The translations under genes were made by a program, and so were the position numbers. From Micromonospora parathelypteridis (GTDB taxonomy: Bacteria; Actinomycetota; Actinomycetes; Mycobacteriales; Micromonosporaceae), in assembly GCF_014201145.1 (NCBI RefSeq), contig NZ_JACHDP010000001.1, positions 2,480,001-2,544,000 of the forward strand: DNA of 64,000 bases, written 5' to 3'. Under the pieces are notes generated by a model. It had not been told where the DNA came from. It did not search any database and saw nothing but the letters and a program-made list of their open reading frames with translations. Within the stretch, counting starts at the first letter, position 1. Each line of letters begins with the position of its first letter. Of this stretch, positions 40,184 to 48,927 are shown piece after piece.

Positions 40184-41146
40184 TTACAGGGCGATGCGGA
40201 CGGCTGCGGTGAGGACGAGCTGCGCCAGGGAGGCGGGCACCAGTACCAGCCAGCAGAGGCGTTGGAGCTGGTCCTCGCGTAGGCGGGGGTAGGACACCCG
40301 GAGCCAGATGATCACGAAGGACACGGCGAAGATCTTGAGCAGCGTCCAGAGCCAGCCCAGCTGATCGTCGGCGAACGGGCCCTGCCACCCACCGAGGAAC
40401 AACACCGTGGTCAGCGCGGCGATCACCACGATTCCGACGTACTCGGCGAGCAGGAAGAACGCGAAGCGCAGACCCGTGTACTCGGTCATGTAGCCGAAGA
40501 CCAGCTCCGAGTCGGCCACCGGCATGTCGAACGGCGGCCGACGGATCTCGGCCAGCCCGGCGACGAAGAAGATGATCATCGCGGGCGCCTGCCAGAGCAG
40601 CCACCACGGCTGCCACGCCTCGACGATGCCGGAGAGGCTGAGCGTGCCCGCCGCCATCGCCACCGAGGCGGCGGCCAGCACCAACGGCAGCTCGTAGCCG
40701 AGCAACTGGGCGGCCCCCCGCAAGCCACCGAGCAGGCTGTACTTGTTGGCCGACGCCCACGCCGACATGAGCACCGCCACGACCCCGACACCGACCACGG
40801 CCAGCACGAAGAACAGGCCGATGTCCAATGGTTGCCCGACCAGGTCGTTCGGGCCGAGCGGAATGACCAGCAGCACCAGCAGGTAGGGCACCAGGGCCAC
40901 CGCCGGGGCCAGCCGGAACACCGCCCGGTCCGCCTCGCGCGGGGTCACGTCCTCCTTCTGCACGAACTTGACCCCGTCCGCGACCAACTGGGCCCAGCCG
41001 TGGAAGCCGCCCGCGTACATCGGCCCGAGCCGGCCCTGCATGTGCGCCATCACCTTGTGCTCGGCCTGGCCGACCAGCAACGGCAGGGTGAGGAACGCGA
41101 CCAACACGCCGCCCACCCGCAGCACCAGCTCCACCCAGAGCGGCAT
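40184..41146 (-). CDS. nuoH: NADH-quinone oxidoreductase subunit H
   Basis: 320 residues with eight helices. It anchors the peripheral arm and forms part of the quinone site: GRLGPMYAGGFHGWAQLVAD, then GVKFVQKEDVTP, AEIRRPPFDMPVADSELVFG and YMTEYTGLRFAFFLLAEY. The ATG shares one base with the nuoC stop (TGATG). The segment usually GPNRVGP reads GPMYAGG, a difference I recall in partial actinobacterial Nuo sets. Confidence 0.95.
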   Translation of the reverse strand: MPLWVELVLRVGGVLVAFLTLPLLVGQAEHKVMAHMQGRLGPMYAGGFHGWAQLVADGVKFVQKEDVTPREADRAVFRLAPAVALVPYLLVLLVIPLGPNDLVGQPLDIGLFFVLAVVGVGVVAVLMSAWASANKYSLLGGLRGAAQLLGYELPLVLAAASVAMAAGTLSLSGIVEAWQPWWLLWQAPAMIIFFVAGLAEIRRPPFDMPVADSELVFGYMTEYTGLRFAFFLLAEYVGIVVIAALTTVLFLGGWQGPFADDQLGWLWTLLKIFAVSFVIIWLRVSYPRLREDQLQRLCWLVLVPASLAQLVLTAAVRIAL

Positions 41147-41973
41147 CAGGTCGTACCCCCGTCGTCGTCGGTGCGGCCGTCGCGGGCCGGCTGGTCCGCG
41201 ACCGGACCGGGCGCCGGCTGTTCGGCCGCGGGCGCGGACCTCTCAACCGGGACCGCCGGGCCGTCGTCGGCCGTCGCAGCCCGGGGAGTACGCGCCGGAC
41301 GGGCTCCCGGGGCGGGCCGCGCCGGACGCTCACCGGCCGGCCTGGCCGGGGTGCCGCCACGCGGACCCTCCCCCACGCCACCGGCGCCGGCCGGCGTGGG
41401 CGTGGTGCCCCACTCCCCCGGAGCGGGAACGCCCGGCGGGCGGATCGGTCGACGCCCACCACCGGCCTCGGACTCGCCCGGCTCCTTCGCGCCCGGCCAC
41501 GGCTTGGCCACCCGGGAGGCGAGCACGAACTCCTTGCGCAGCGGGTGCCCCTCGAACTCCGGCGGCAGCAACAGCGGCAGCAGCTCCCCATGGCCGGCGA
41601 AGTCGATGCCGAACATCTCGTGTGTCTCCCGCTCGTGCCAGGCGGCACCCGGGTAGACGTCGACCACCGAGGCGACCGTGGGCGCGTCGCGCGGCAGCCG
41701 GGTACGCAGCAGCACGCCGTGTCGCAGCCGTGTCGACCAGAGGTGCGCCACCACGTCGAAGCCCTCGGTCAACTCGTCGACAGCGGAGAGCCAGTCGAAG
41801 AAATCGCAGGCCAGCGTGGTGTCGTCGCGGGCGGCACGAACGGCGGCCAGCCAGCTCTCCGCCGGCACGTCGACGGTGGCACGGGCGAACCGTTGCCCGC
41901 CGGAGACCGACGGGGTCGCCTCAACCGGCGCGAGCAGCGCGACCAGCCGAGCGCCGACCTCTTCGGGAGTCAT
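41146..41973 (-). CDS. nuoC: NADH-quinone oxidoreductase subunit C with a long Pro/Ala tail
   Basis: 275 residues from ATG 41971-41973; the open frame to 42141 is rejected. The first 170 residues are a standard NuoC 30-kDa domain: VVDVYPGAAWHERETHEMFG, IDFAGHGEL and GHPLRKEFVLASRV. The remaining 100 residues are low-complexity Pro/Ala/Gly/Arg, replacing the NuoD domain or gene that normally follows. The stop overlaps the nuoH start. Confidence 0.93.
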   Translation of the reverse strand: MTPEEVGARLVALLAPVEATPSVSGGQRFARATVDVPAESWLAAVRAARDDTTLACDFFDWLSAVDELTEGFDVVAHLWSTRLRHGVLLRTRLPRDAPTVASVVDVYPGAAWHERETHEMFGIDFAGHGELLPLLLPPEFEGHPLRKEFVLASRVAKPWPGAKEPGESEAGGGRRPIRPPGVPAPGEWGTTPTPAGAGGVGEGPRGGTPARPAGERPARPAPGARPARTPRAATADDGPAVPVERSAPAAEQPAPGPVADQPARDGRTDDDGGTT

Positions 41974-42091
41974 GCCGCTGATCCTAGGACGTCCCGCCGG
42001 TGCGAGCCCGGCCCGCGCCCGTCCGCCGCCGATGCCTGACGATCTGCCGGCTTTGGGCGCGGCGTCGGCGGCGGCGGGGAAAGATGAGGGC

Positions 42092-43138
42092 GTGCGCGCT
42101 GTGACTGTGACACCCGGGGTCGCCAATACGCTGCGCCTCATCGAGGATCAACCCGAGCCGGCTGCCGAGGAGGGCGCGATCCTGGTCGAGGCTCTGGCGG
42201 TGGGGATCTGCGGCACCGACCACGAAATCATCAGCGGCGCGTACGGCGAGGCACCGCCGGGCGCGGACCGCCTGGTCATCGGGCACGAGTCGTTGGGCCG
42301 GGTCCTGGAGGACCCGACCGGCACCCTGCAACCCGGTGACCTGGTGGCCGGGGTGGTACGGCATCCAGACCCGGTGCCCTGCTCCAACTGCGCGGTCGGC
42401 GAATGGGACATGTGCCGCAACGGGCAGTTCACCGAGCACGGCATCAAGGGCTTGCCAGGCTTCGCCCGTGACCGCTGGCGGCTCCAACCGCGCTTCGCGG
42501 TCCGGCTCGACCCGGCGTTGTCGCGGGTCGGCATGCTGCTAGAGCCGACCAGCGTCGTCGCCAAGGCTTGGGACCACATCGAGCGGATCGGGCACCGGGC
42601 CGAGTGGCAGCCCCAGACGGTCCTGGTGACCGGGGCCGGGCCGATCGGGCTGCTGGCCGCACTGCTCGCCACCCAGCGCGGGCTCGCCGTGCACGTGTTG
42701 GACCGGGCGACCGAAGGCCCGAAGCCGGAGCTGGTCGCCGCGCTCGGCGCCACCTACCACGCGGTGCCGGTCAACGATCTGCCCTTCGAACCGGACGTGG
42801 TGGTCGAGTGCACCGGCGCACCCACGGTGGTCCTCGACGTCATGTGCAAGGCGGGGCCAACCGGCATCGTCTGCCTGGCCGGGGTGTCCAGCGGCGGCCG
42901 GAGCATCGACTTCGACGCCGGGGCGCTCAACCGGGCCCTGGTCCTGGAGAACAACGTGGTGTTCGGCTCGGTCAACGCCAACCGCCGACACTGGGATTTC
43001 GCCGTCGAGGCGCTCACCCGCGCCGACCAGGGCTGGCTCAGCTCGCTGATCACCCGCCGGGTGCCGGTGGAGGCGTACGCCGAGGCGTACACCTCCGGAC
43101 CGGACGACATCAAGGTGGTGTTGGAGTTCGCGTCCTGA
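42092..43138 (+). CDS. Zinc-dependent medium-chain dehydrogenase, glucose 1-dehydrogenase-like
   Basis: 348 residues from GTG 42092-42094. Catalytic zinc ligands are in GICGTDHEI and IGHESLG, and the structural zinc cluster is PCSNCAVGEWDMCRNG. The NAD(P)-binding Rossmann motif is VTGAGPIGLLAALLA. The C-terminal part (NNVVFGSVNANRRHWDFAVE) is characteristic of glucose dehydrogenases of the archaeal/actinobacterial type, hence the call. It oxidises a sugar at C1 with NAD(P) as acceptor; the exact substrate is unproven. It diverges from nuoC. Confidence 0.85.
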   Translation: MRAVTVTPGVANTLRLIEDQPEPAAEEGAILVEALAVGICGTDHEIISGAYGEAPPGADRLVIGHESLGRVLEDPTGTLQPGDLVAGVVRHPDPVPCSNCAVGEWDMCRNGQFTEHGIKGLPGFARDRWRLQPRFAVRLDPALSRVGMLLEPTSVVAKAWDHIERIGHRAEWQPQTVLVTGAGPIGLLAALLATQRGLAVHVLDRATEGPKPELVAALGATYHAVPVNDLPFEPDVVVECTGAPTVVLDVMCKAGPTGIVCLAGVSSGGRSIDFDAGALNRALVLENNVVFGSVNANRRHWDFAVEALTRADQGWLSSLITRRVPVEAYAEAYTSGPDDIKVVLEFAS

Positions 43139-43154
43139 GCGACACCCCGCCCGA

Positions 43155-44471
43155 TCAGATGCCCGGCAAACGGCCGTTGCGGAACAGGTCGACGAAGAGC
43201 TGGTGATCCTGGCGGGCGCGCACCCCGTACGCGTGCGCGAAGTCCACCAGGTGGGCGACGAAGCCCGACTCGTCGGTGTCCACCGCGGCGACGATCGCCT
43301 CCTCGGTGGAGTAGTCCACCAGGTCGTGGCTGGATTCGTCGTCGGCGACCGAGTGCATCCGGGCCACCGCCCGGCCGAGGTCGACGAGAACCCCGGTCAG
43401 CTCCTCCGGCTCGTTCACGTCCGACCAGTCCAGGTCGGCGGCGTACGGGGAGACCTCCGCGACGAGCTGGCCGACCCCGTCCAACTCGGTGAAGCCCAGC
43501 CACGGGTCGGCGTGCGCCTGCAACGCCCGCTGCGACTCGGCGGTCCGGTGCCCCTGGTGCTGGAAGTAGCCGCGGACCGACTCGTCGGAGACGTACCGCG
43601 CCACAGCCGGCACCTGCGCCTGCTTCATGTAGATGACGACGTCGTTCTCCAGGGCCTGGGTGTGCCCCTCAAGCAGCAGGTTGTACGACGGCAGCCCGGC
43701 CGAGCCGATGCCCACCCCCTTGCGCAACACGACGTCCTTGATCCGCGCCTCGACCGGCCGGAGCTGGCTCGACGCCACGGGCAGGGTGCCCAGGTAGTCC
43801 TGGAAAGCGGCGCGAACCTTGTCCCGCGTGGCGTCGTCGATCTCGAAGACCCCGTCGCCGACGGAGAAGCGTCGCTCGTAGTTGTCGATGGTGGTCTGCG
43901 CGGCGAGCAGGTCGACGCGGGTGTTGAGCCGAGCCTGCTGGAGCACACGGCGCAGCACCCCGTCGGCGTTCTCCAGGGTGATCGAGCCGATCGCGTCGTC
44001 ACCGCCGGCGGCGATCGCCCGCAGCTCGGTCAGGTACGACCGGGCGAAGCCCGCCACCAGGTCCCCGATCGAGGTGTCGGAGAGCGCCTTGCTGTAGCCG
44101 AGCAGCGCCACGCTGGCCGCGAGCCGACGCAGGTCCCAGGTGAACGGCCCGACGTACGCCTCGTCGAAGTCGTTGACGTTGAACACCAGCTGCCCGGAGG
44201 CGTTCATGTAGGTGCCGAAGTTCTCCGCGTGCAGGTCACCGTGGATCCACACCCGGCTGGTCTGCTCGTTGCTGAACCGGTCGTCGGCGAAGTCGCCGAG
44301 CTGGTCGGCGTAGAACAGCGCGGCGCTGCCCCGGTAGAAGGCGAACGGGGACGCCGCCATCTTGCGGAACTTGCGGCGGAAGGCGGCCGGGTCGGTCGCC
44401 ATCGACGCGCCGAACTCCTCGGTGAGCACGTCGACGATGTGGGCGGACCGCTGGTCCGTGGAGCTGGTCAT
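43155..44471 (-). CDS. DUF2252 family protein (aminoglycoside-phosphotransferase-like fold)
   Basis: 438 residues from ATG 44469-44471. DUF2252 motifs: MAASPFAFYRGSAALFYADQ, then VWIHGDLHAENFGTYMN and VFNVNDFDEAYVGPFTWDLR, which resemble the catalytic HxD and metal-binding D of APH-type kinases, and KGVGIGSAGLPSYNLLLEG. Biochemical function is unknown. It is convergent with the dehydrogenase gene and unrelated to the nuo genes around it. Confidence 0.9.
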   Translation of the reverse strand: MTSSTDQRSAHIVDVLTEEFGASMATDPAAFRRKFRKMAASPFAFYRGSAALFYADQLGDFADDRFSNEQTSRVWIHGDLHAENFGTYMNASGQLVFNVNDFDEAYVGPFTWDLRRLAASVALLGYSKALSDTSIGDLVAGFARSYLTELRAIAAGGDDAIGSITLENADGVLRRVLQQARLNTRVDLLAAQTTIDNYERRFSVGDGVFEIDDATRDKVRAAFQDYLGTLPVASSQLRPVEARIKDVVLRKGVGIGSAGLPSYNLLLEGHTQALENDVVIYMKQAQVPAVARYVSDESVRGYFQHQGHRTAESQRALQAHADPWLGFTELDGVGQLVAEVSPYAADLDWSDVNEPEELTGVLVDLGRAVARMHSVADDESSHDLVDYSTEEAIVAAVDTDESGFVAHLVDFAHAYGVRARQDHQLFVDLFRNGRLPGI

Positions 44472-44695
44472 GATGGGCAGGTTAGCCCTGCCCAGCCACC
44501 CCGTCGTCGAAGAACCACACTGCCCCGTGTAGCCGCCGGGTGAACACGGGGTCGCGGCGGACCGCCGGGTCGCCGAGGCCGGGCCCGCGCAAATCGATGG
44601 TTGTTCGGGTGCAACCAACCCCCGGGTTCACCTGTGTCTATTTTCGTCGGCCGACACGACCGGTGCCGGCCGCTAGCGGAGAGGACCAGGTACAC

Positions 44696-45628
44696 ATGCT
44701 CAAAAAAACGGGGATCCTGCTCACCGCCGTACTGCTCGGCCTGACCGCGACGGTCGCCACCGCCGGCCCCGCGGCCGCCGCACCGGCAGACCGCACCGGC
44801 GGTGCGCTGTCGGTGGGCAAGCTCATCCTGAAGCCGACCGAGCGTGGCTACCAGGGCAGCGTCCCGGTGACTGTCACCAACACCGGCAGCGAGAGCGACT
44901 ACTTCTACTACAAGCTGCGCGAGCCGGTCCCGGGCGCCTTCCAGTTCGATGGCACCGCCTGCGACATGTTCGACATGCGGGTGGAGGAGAACCGCCGGGT
45001 GGCCAACTGCTCCCTGACGGACAACTGGGCGAACCTGGCCCCGGGCGAGAGCGTCCGGAACGTGCTGGACTTCCACGTGCTGACCAACCCACGGCGGTAC
45101 CCGATGAGCATGAGCGGGGGCTGGGTCGAGGTCTACTCCACCAACGGCGGGCTGGTGGCGAGCAAGTCGTTCGGCGCACTGTTCCGGTCAACCAGCGGGT
45201 CGCTGGCCCACCCCCGGCGCTACGTGCAGAACACCCAGCCGGACGCCGCGATCGATTCGGTGGGCCCGGTGACCCTCGATCCGGAGGGCAGCGGCAACCT
45301 CCGCGTGCCGGTGACCATCCGGTACCGGGGAGACGCCCCACACCTCAGCCTGTACATCAAGGCCAGCCCACTGCCCGCGGGGTCGCTGATCCAGTACACG
45401 GTGCCGTCGGAGGGACCGGTGGGGTCGGACGAGGCCCTGGTGCCGGGGCTGCGGATGATGCCCGGCGAGGTGCGCAGCTTCGATCTGCTGATCAGCCCGC
45501 CGACCGACCCGGCCGACGCTCAGGACGTCATCACCCTGACGGTGTCGGCCCTCTGGTACGAGGTTGCGGACGCTCGCCCGAGTGACAACACCGCCCAGAC
45601 CACGCTGGCCGTTTCGGCCGACAGCTGA
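44696..45628 (+). CDS. Secreted Ig/CARDB-like protein of unknown function
   Basis: 310 residues from ATG 44696-44698, with GGAGAGG upstream. A clear Sec signal peptide (MLKKTGILLTAVLLGLTATV, then an ATAGPAAAAPA cleavage region) is followed by two beta-sandwich-like repeats rich in VPVTVTNTGSESDYF and VPVTIRYRGDAPHL patterns. Two Cys (CDMFDM, NCSLTDN) may form a disulfide. There is no sortase motif or membrane tail, so it is probably released. It converges with nuoB. Confidence 0.8.
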   Translation: MLKKTGILLTAVLLGLTATVATAGPAAAAPADRTGGALSVGKLILKPTERGYQGSVPVTVTNTGSESDYFYYKLREPVPGAFQFDGTACDMFDMRVEENRRVANCSLTDNWANLAPGESVRNVLDFHVLTNPRRYPMSMSGGWVEVYSTNGGLVASKSFGALFRSTSGSLAHPRRYVQNTQPDAAIDSVGPVTLDPEGSGNLRVPVTIRYRGDAPHLSLYIKASPLPAGSLIQYTVPSEGPVGSDEALVPGLRMMPGEVRSFDLLISPPTDPADAQDVITLTVSALWYEVADARPSDNTAQTTLAVSADS

Positions 45629-45636
45629 CGCGTACG

Positions 45637-45677
45637 CGGCCGACCGTCGCCCGGATTCGTCCGGCGGCGGTCGGCCG
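45637..45677. terminator. Bidirectional terminator with a TTCG loop
   Basis: A long near-perfect stem (about 18 bp with one bulge) flanks a TTCG tetraloop at 45656-45659. It lies between the secreted-protein gene and nuoB, which converge. Confidence 0.85.
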
Positions 45678-45694
45678 TCGGCGGCTGGCCGTCG

Positions 45695-46276
45695 TCAGTT
45701 CGTGGCGGGTGGGCGTACCGGCGGGGCGGTGAGTGAGTCGACGGAGCGGGGGGCGGCGGCTTCGCGGGGCGGGGCGTCCAGCGGCGCGGCCAGCACGTCC
45801 CGTTGCGGCACACCGCCGATGCCGGACTGCTCGGCGGCGATCTTCTCCTGCAGACGCAGGATGCCGTGCAGCAGTGCCTCCGGTCGGGGCGGGCACCCGG
45901 GCACGTAGACGTCGACCGGGATGAGCTGGTCGACGCCCTTGGTCACCGAGTACGAGTCCCAGTAGGGGCCGCCGCAGTTGGAGCAGGCACCGAACGAGAT
46001 GACGTACTTCGGCTCGGGCATCTGGTCGTAGAGCCGCTTGATCGCCGGAGCCATCTTGTCGGTCACCGTGCCGGACACCACCATCAGGTCGGCCTGCCGA
46101 GGACCGTGGGCGAACGGGATCACGCCGAGCCGGATGAAGTCGTGCCGACCCATGCTGGTCGCGATGAATTCGATCGCGCAGCAGGCCAGGCCGAAGTTGA
46201 ACACCCAGAGCGAGTAGCGCCGGCCCCAGTTCAGCACGAACCGGATCGGCTCACCGAGCACTCCCGGCAGCTGCAC
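45695..46276 (-). CDS. nuoB: NADH-quinone oxidoreductase subunit B, N2 iron-sulfur cluster
   Basis: 193 residues from GTG 46274-46276. All four N2 cluster cysteines are present: the CC pair in [10 protein letters not shown], Cys in [10 protein letters not shown] (two Cys, the first at the conserved site) and Cys in [14 protein letters not shown]. The C-terminal 45 residues are Ala/Pro-rich. It is separated from nuoC by three unrelated genes. No nuoA precedes it; the next gene upstream is a divergent sigma factor. Confidence 0.95.
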   Translation of the reverse strand: MQLPGVLGEPIRFVLNWGRRYSLWVFNFGLACCAIEFIATSMGRHDFIRLGVIPFAHGPRQADLMVVSGTVTDKMAPAIKRLYDQMPEPKYVISFGACSNCGGPYWDSYSVTKGVDQLIPVDVYVPGCPPRPEALLHGILRLQEKIAAEQSGIGGVPQRDVLAAPLDAPPREAAAPRSVDSLTAPPVRPPATN

Positions 46277-46471
46277 GAGCGCCCCCTCTCCTCACCGACA
46301 GTGAATCACAGGCGGCGTCGACGCGGTCCGGCAGTGAGCGGCCTGAACGCCGGCCGGTTGTCCCGGACCCGACAAGGCATCGGCACCGGTTGACGCGCAA
46401 CCTACCGACATCCTCGCTTGTGTGACCAGTGCTGGCGAACACACCGCGCGCAGCCACCACGGGGAGGACGA

Positions 46472-47032
46472 GTGCTTGTGACACGAGACGTGCGGGTGGG
46501 TGAACGCCCGCCGGACCCACCGGAAACCACAGCCTCGGCGCCGACAGAGCTGGTCTTCGACGACTTCTACCATGCCCACTTCCGCGGGCTGGTGGTGCAG
46601 CTGACCGCGTACACGGGTGACCGCGGGCAGGCCCAGGACCTGGTCCAGGAGGCGTTCTGTCGGGCGTACGCCCGCTGGGACCGGCTCGCCAGGTACGAGG
46701 ACCCCCTGGCCTGGGTACGCAAGGTCGCCTGGAACCTCGGCCACAACCGCTGGCGGCGGCTGCGGACCGCCCAGACGTGGCTGCTGCGGCAGCGGGAGAC
46801 ACACGTCGCGGAGCCGAGCCCCGACCGGGTCGCCGTCGACACCGCCTTGGCGAAGTTGCCGCCGAAGCAGCGGCGGGCCGTCGTGCTGCACTACCTCGCC
46901 GACCTGACGATCGCGGAGATCGCCGCCCAGGAGCAGGTCGCCGAAGGGACGGTGAAGTCCTGGCTGCACCGGGGTCGGGCCGCACTCGCCACACACTTGC
47001 GCGACAGCACTGAGGAGGTGCGGGATGTCTGA
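46472..47032 (+). CDS. SigE-family ECF RNA polymerase sigma factor (copy 1)
   Basis: 186 residues from GTG 46472-46474, with GGGGAGG 5 nt upstream. Region 2 (FDDFYHAHFRGLVVQLTAYT, then AQDLVQEAFCRAYARWDRL) and region 4 (LPPKQRRAVVLHYLADLTIA, then EGTVKSWLHRGRAAL) are both complete. The 3' end overlaps the next gene by 8 nt, so a membrane partner is co-translated. It probably controls its own operon in response to an envelope signal. A paralogous pair follows. Confidence 0.92.
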   Translation: MLVTRDVRVGERPPDPPETTASAPTELVFDDFYHAHFRGLVVQLTAYTGDRGQAQDLVQEAFCRAYARWDRLARYEDPLAWVRKVAWNLGHNRWRRLRTAQTWLLRQRETHVAEPSPDRVAVDTALAKLPPKQRRAVVLHYLADLTIAEIAAQEQVAEGTVKSWLHRGRAALATHLRDSTEEVRDV

Positions 47033-48221
47033 GCAGGAGACTCTTGACCTCGCCGAAGAGTTCAACCGCTACCGCCTCACCGCGCTGGCAGAGGTCGAGG
47101 CGCCGGGACCCGGCGCCGTTCGGCGGACGGTACGAGGCCGCGGCCGACGCCGGCTGGCGGCCAGCGCCACGACGGCGCTCGCGCTGTTCGCGGGGTCGGC
47201 CGTCGGATACGCCGCGATGAACGGCCCGGACCACCGGCCGGGCCCGGTCGAGCCGACGCCGAGTGTGTCGGTGTCGCCGACGCCGAGCCCGACGCCAACC
47301 CCCAGCCCTTCCGGGACCAGCGCCAGCCCGACCGCGCCCGTGCCGGACGGCCGGATCAGCCGGGCCCAGTTGCTCGGTGCGTCGGTGACCCTGCCGGCAT
47401 GGCGGGCCGGGCCAGGCTGCCCGACGTCGCAGACACGGCTCAGCGCCGACGACAAGGAGGGCGTGAACTGGCTCCTGTCGCTCGACTACGGCGACATCGA
47501 CGGGGACGGCGCGGTGGAGACGGTGGCGCTGGTGCAGTGCGTGTTCGGCAGCGGCGGGCCGATGCAGGTGGTCGCCTTCGATCGCGACGAGGAGGGGAAG
47601 GTGGTGACGCTCGGCCGGGTGGTCGCGACCACCATCGACAAGCCGCAGTGGTTGTTCGCGCTTGATGTCGTGGGCGACGGCACGGTCCGGGTGGAGGTCG
47701 GTGACATCGCTCCCGGGGGCGGCTGGAACGCCGAGTGGTCACAGCGACAGTGGCGGGGCTACCGCTGGAGCGGCGACGCCTTCGCCCAGGTCTCCGGGCC
47801 GACCACCTTCGGTCCGAACCGGCACGACGTGAACCTCGTCGTCACCGCCACCAACCTGGTGCTGGCCGACGCGGCGGACGGCTCCCGGGCCGGCACGGTG
47901 ACCGTGCGCATCCGCAACAGGGTCGGAGCGGCCGCCTATGTGGCCCTGCGGCTCGGCCTGCCGGCGTCGCTCCGCCCGGACGGCGATGGCTGGGCGGCCT
48001 GCCGCAACGACCCGGAGACGACCCGGGAGCCGGTGACCTGCGACCTGAACGGGCTCAAGGCCGGGAAGGATGTCCTGCTCACGCTGGGGTTCCGGGCTGC
48101 GGCGGGCACCACCGTCGGTACGGGCAAGGCGGACGTGGACGCCCGGCCGATGGACGCCGACTTCGACTTCGTGGAGGAGGTCTACGACCTGGACAACACG
48201 GTCACGATCACCTACCGCTGA
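47025..48221 (+). CDS. Membrane-anchored putative anti-sigma/sensor protein (copy 1)
   Basis: A 398-residue partner of the preceding sigma factor. The N-terminal cytoplasmic 45 residues (LAEEFNRYRLTALAEVEAPG) could bind sigma. One membrane helix (AASATTALALFAGSAVGYA) is followed by a Pro/Ser/Thr-rich stalk and an extracellular domain with an FG-GAP/VCBS-type calcium loop (YGDIDGDGAVETVAL). A zinc-binding HxxxCxxC anti-sigma motif is absent, so the anti-sigma role is inferred from operon structure. Confidence 0.75.
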   Translation: MSEQETLDLAEEFNRYRLTALAEVEAPGPGAVRRTVRGRGRRRLAASATTALALFAGSAVGYAAMNGPDHRPGPVEPTPSVSVSPTPSPTPTPSPSGTSASPTAPVPDGRISRAQLLGASVTLPAWRAGPGCPTSQTRLSADDKEGVNWLLSLDYGDIDGDGAVETVALVQCVFGSGGPMQVVAFDRDEEGKVVTLGRVVATTIDKPQWLFALDVVGDGTVRVEVGDIAPGGGWNAEWSQRQWRGYRWSGDAFAQVSGPTTFGPNRHDVNLVVTATNLVLADAADGSRAGTVTVRIRNRVGAAAYVALRLGLPASLRPDGDGWAACRNDPETTREPVTCDLNGLKAGKDVLLTLGFRAAAGTTVGTGKADVDARPMDADFDFVEEVYDLDNTVTITYR

Positions 48222-48363
48222 GCCGGTCCGGCAACCGCTTCGCAGTGCCCGTCGCGCGCGGCCGAGCTGTCGGATTCGCGGCCGAACAAGGCGCAACCGC
48301 ATCCACCGTCTTGAAGTGTTACCGGTGCCCAGGGCACCGGCCCGACGGCAACGGGGAGGGGCA

Positions 48364-48927
48364 GTGACAGCAACGATGGGGGGCCGCGCCAACGAGCCAC
48401 CGGGGGCGATGAGGACCGGCGGGTCGGACGCGGTGACGACGACCTTCGACGAGTTCTACCACGCCCATTTCCGAGGGGTGACCGCGCAACTGTGCGCGTA
48501 CACCGGGGACCTGGGGCACGCGCAGGACCTGGCTCAGGAGGCGTTCCTTCGAGCGCTGGCCCGTTGGGACCGCCTGGTCCGGTACGACGATCCGGTGGCG
48601 TGGGTCCGGCGGGTCGCGTGGAACCTGGCCCGTAGCCGGTGGCGCCGGCTCCGCACCGCCCGCAACCATCTGCTGCGGCAACGGCGGAACGATGCGGAGG
48701 TCGCCGGTCCGACGCCCGACCGCGTGGCCATCGACGCGGCGCTGGCGAAGCTGCCCCCCAACCATCGCCGGGCCGTCATCCTGCACTACCTGGCCGACCT
48801 GCCGGTGCACGAGATAGCCGCCCAGGAAGGGGTGGCTGAGGGGACCGTCAAATCCTGGTTGCATCGCGGCCGAATCGCCATGGCCGGCCTGCTCGACGAG
48901 AACACCGAGGGGGTGTGCGATGTCTGA
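48364..48927 (+). CDS. SigE-family ECF RNA polymerase sigma factor (copy 2)
   Basis: 187 residues from GTG 48364-48366, with GGGGAGGGG just upstream. It is closely similar to copy 1: FDEFYHAHFRGVTAQLCAYT, AQDLAQEAFLRALARWDRLV, LPPNHRRAVILHYLADLPVH, EGTVKSWLHRGRIAM. Its 3' end overlaps the next gene by 8 nt, exactly as in copy 1. The pair arose by duplication of the two-gene unit. Confidence 0.92.
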   Translation: MTATMGGRANEPPGAMRTGGSDAVTTTFDEFYHAHFRGVTAQLCAYTGDLGHAQDLAQEAFLRALARWDRLVRYDDPVAWVRRVAWNLARSRWRRLRTARNHLLRQRRNDAEVAGPTPDRVAIDAALAKLPPNHRRAVILHYLADLPVHEIAAQEGVAEGTVKSWLHRGRIAMAGLLDENTEGVCDV

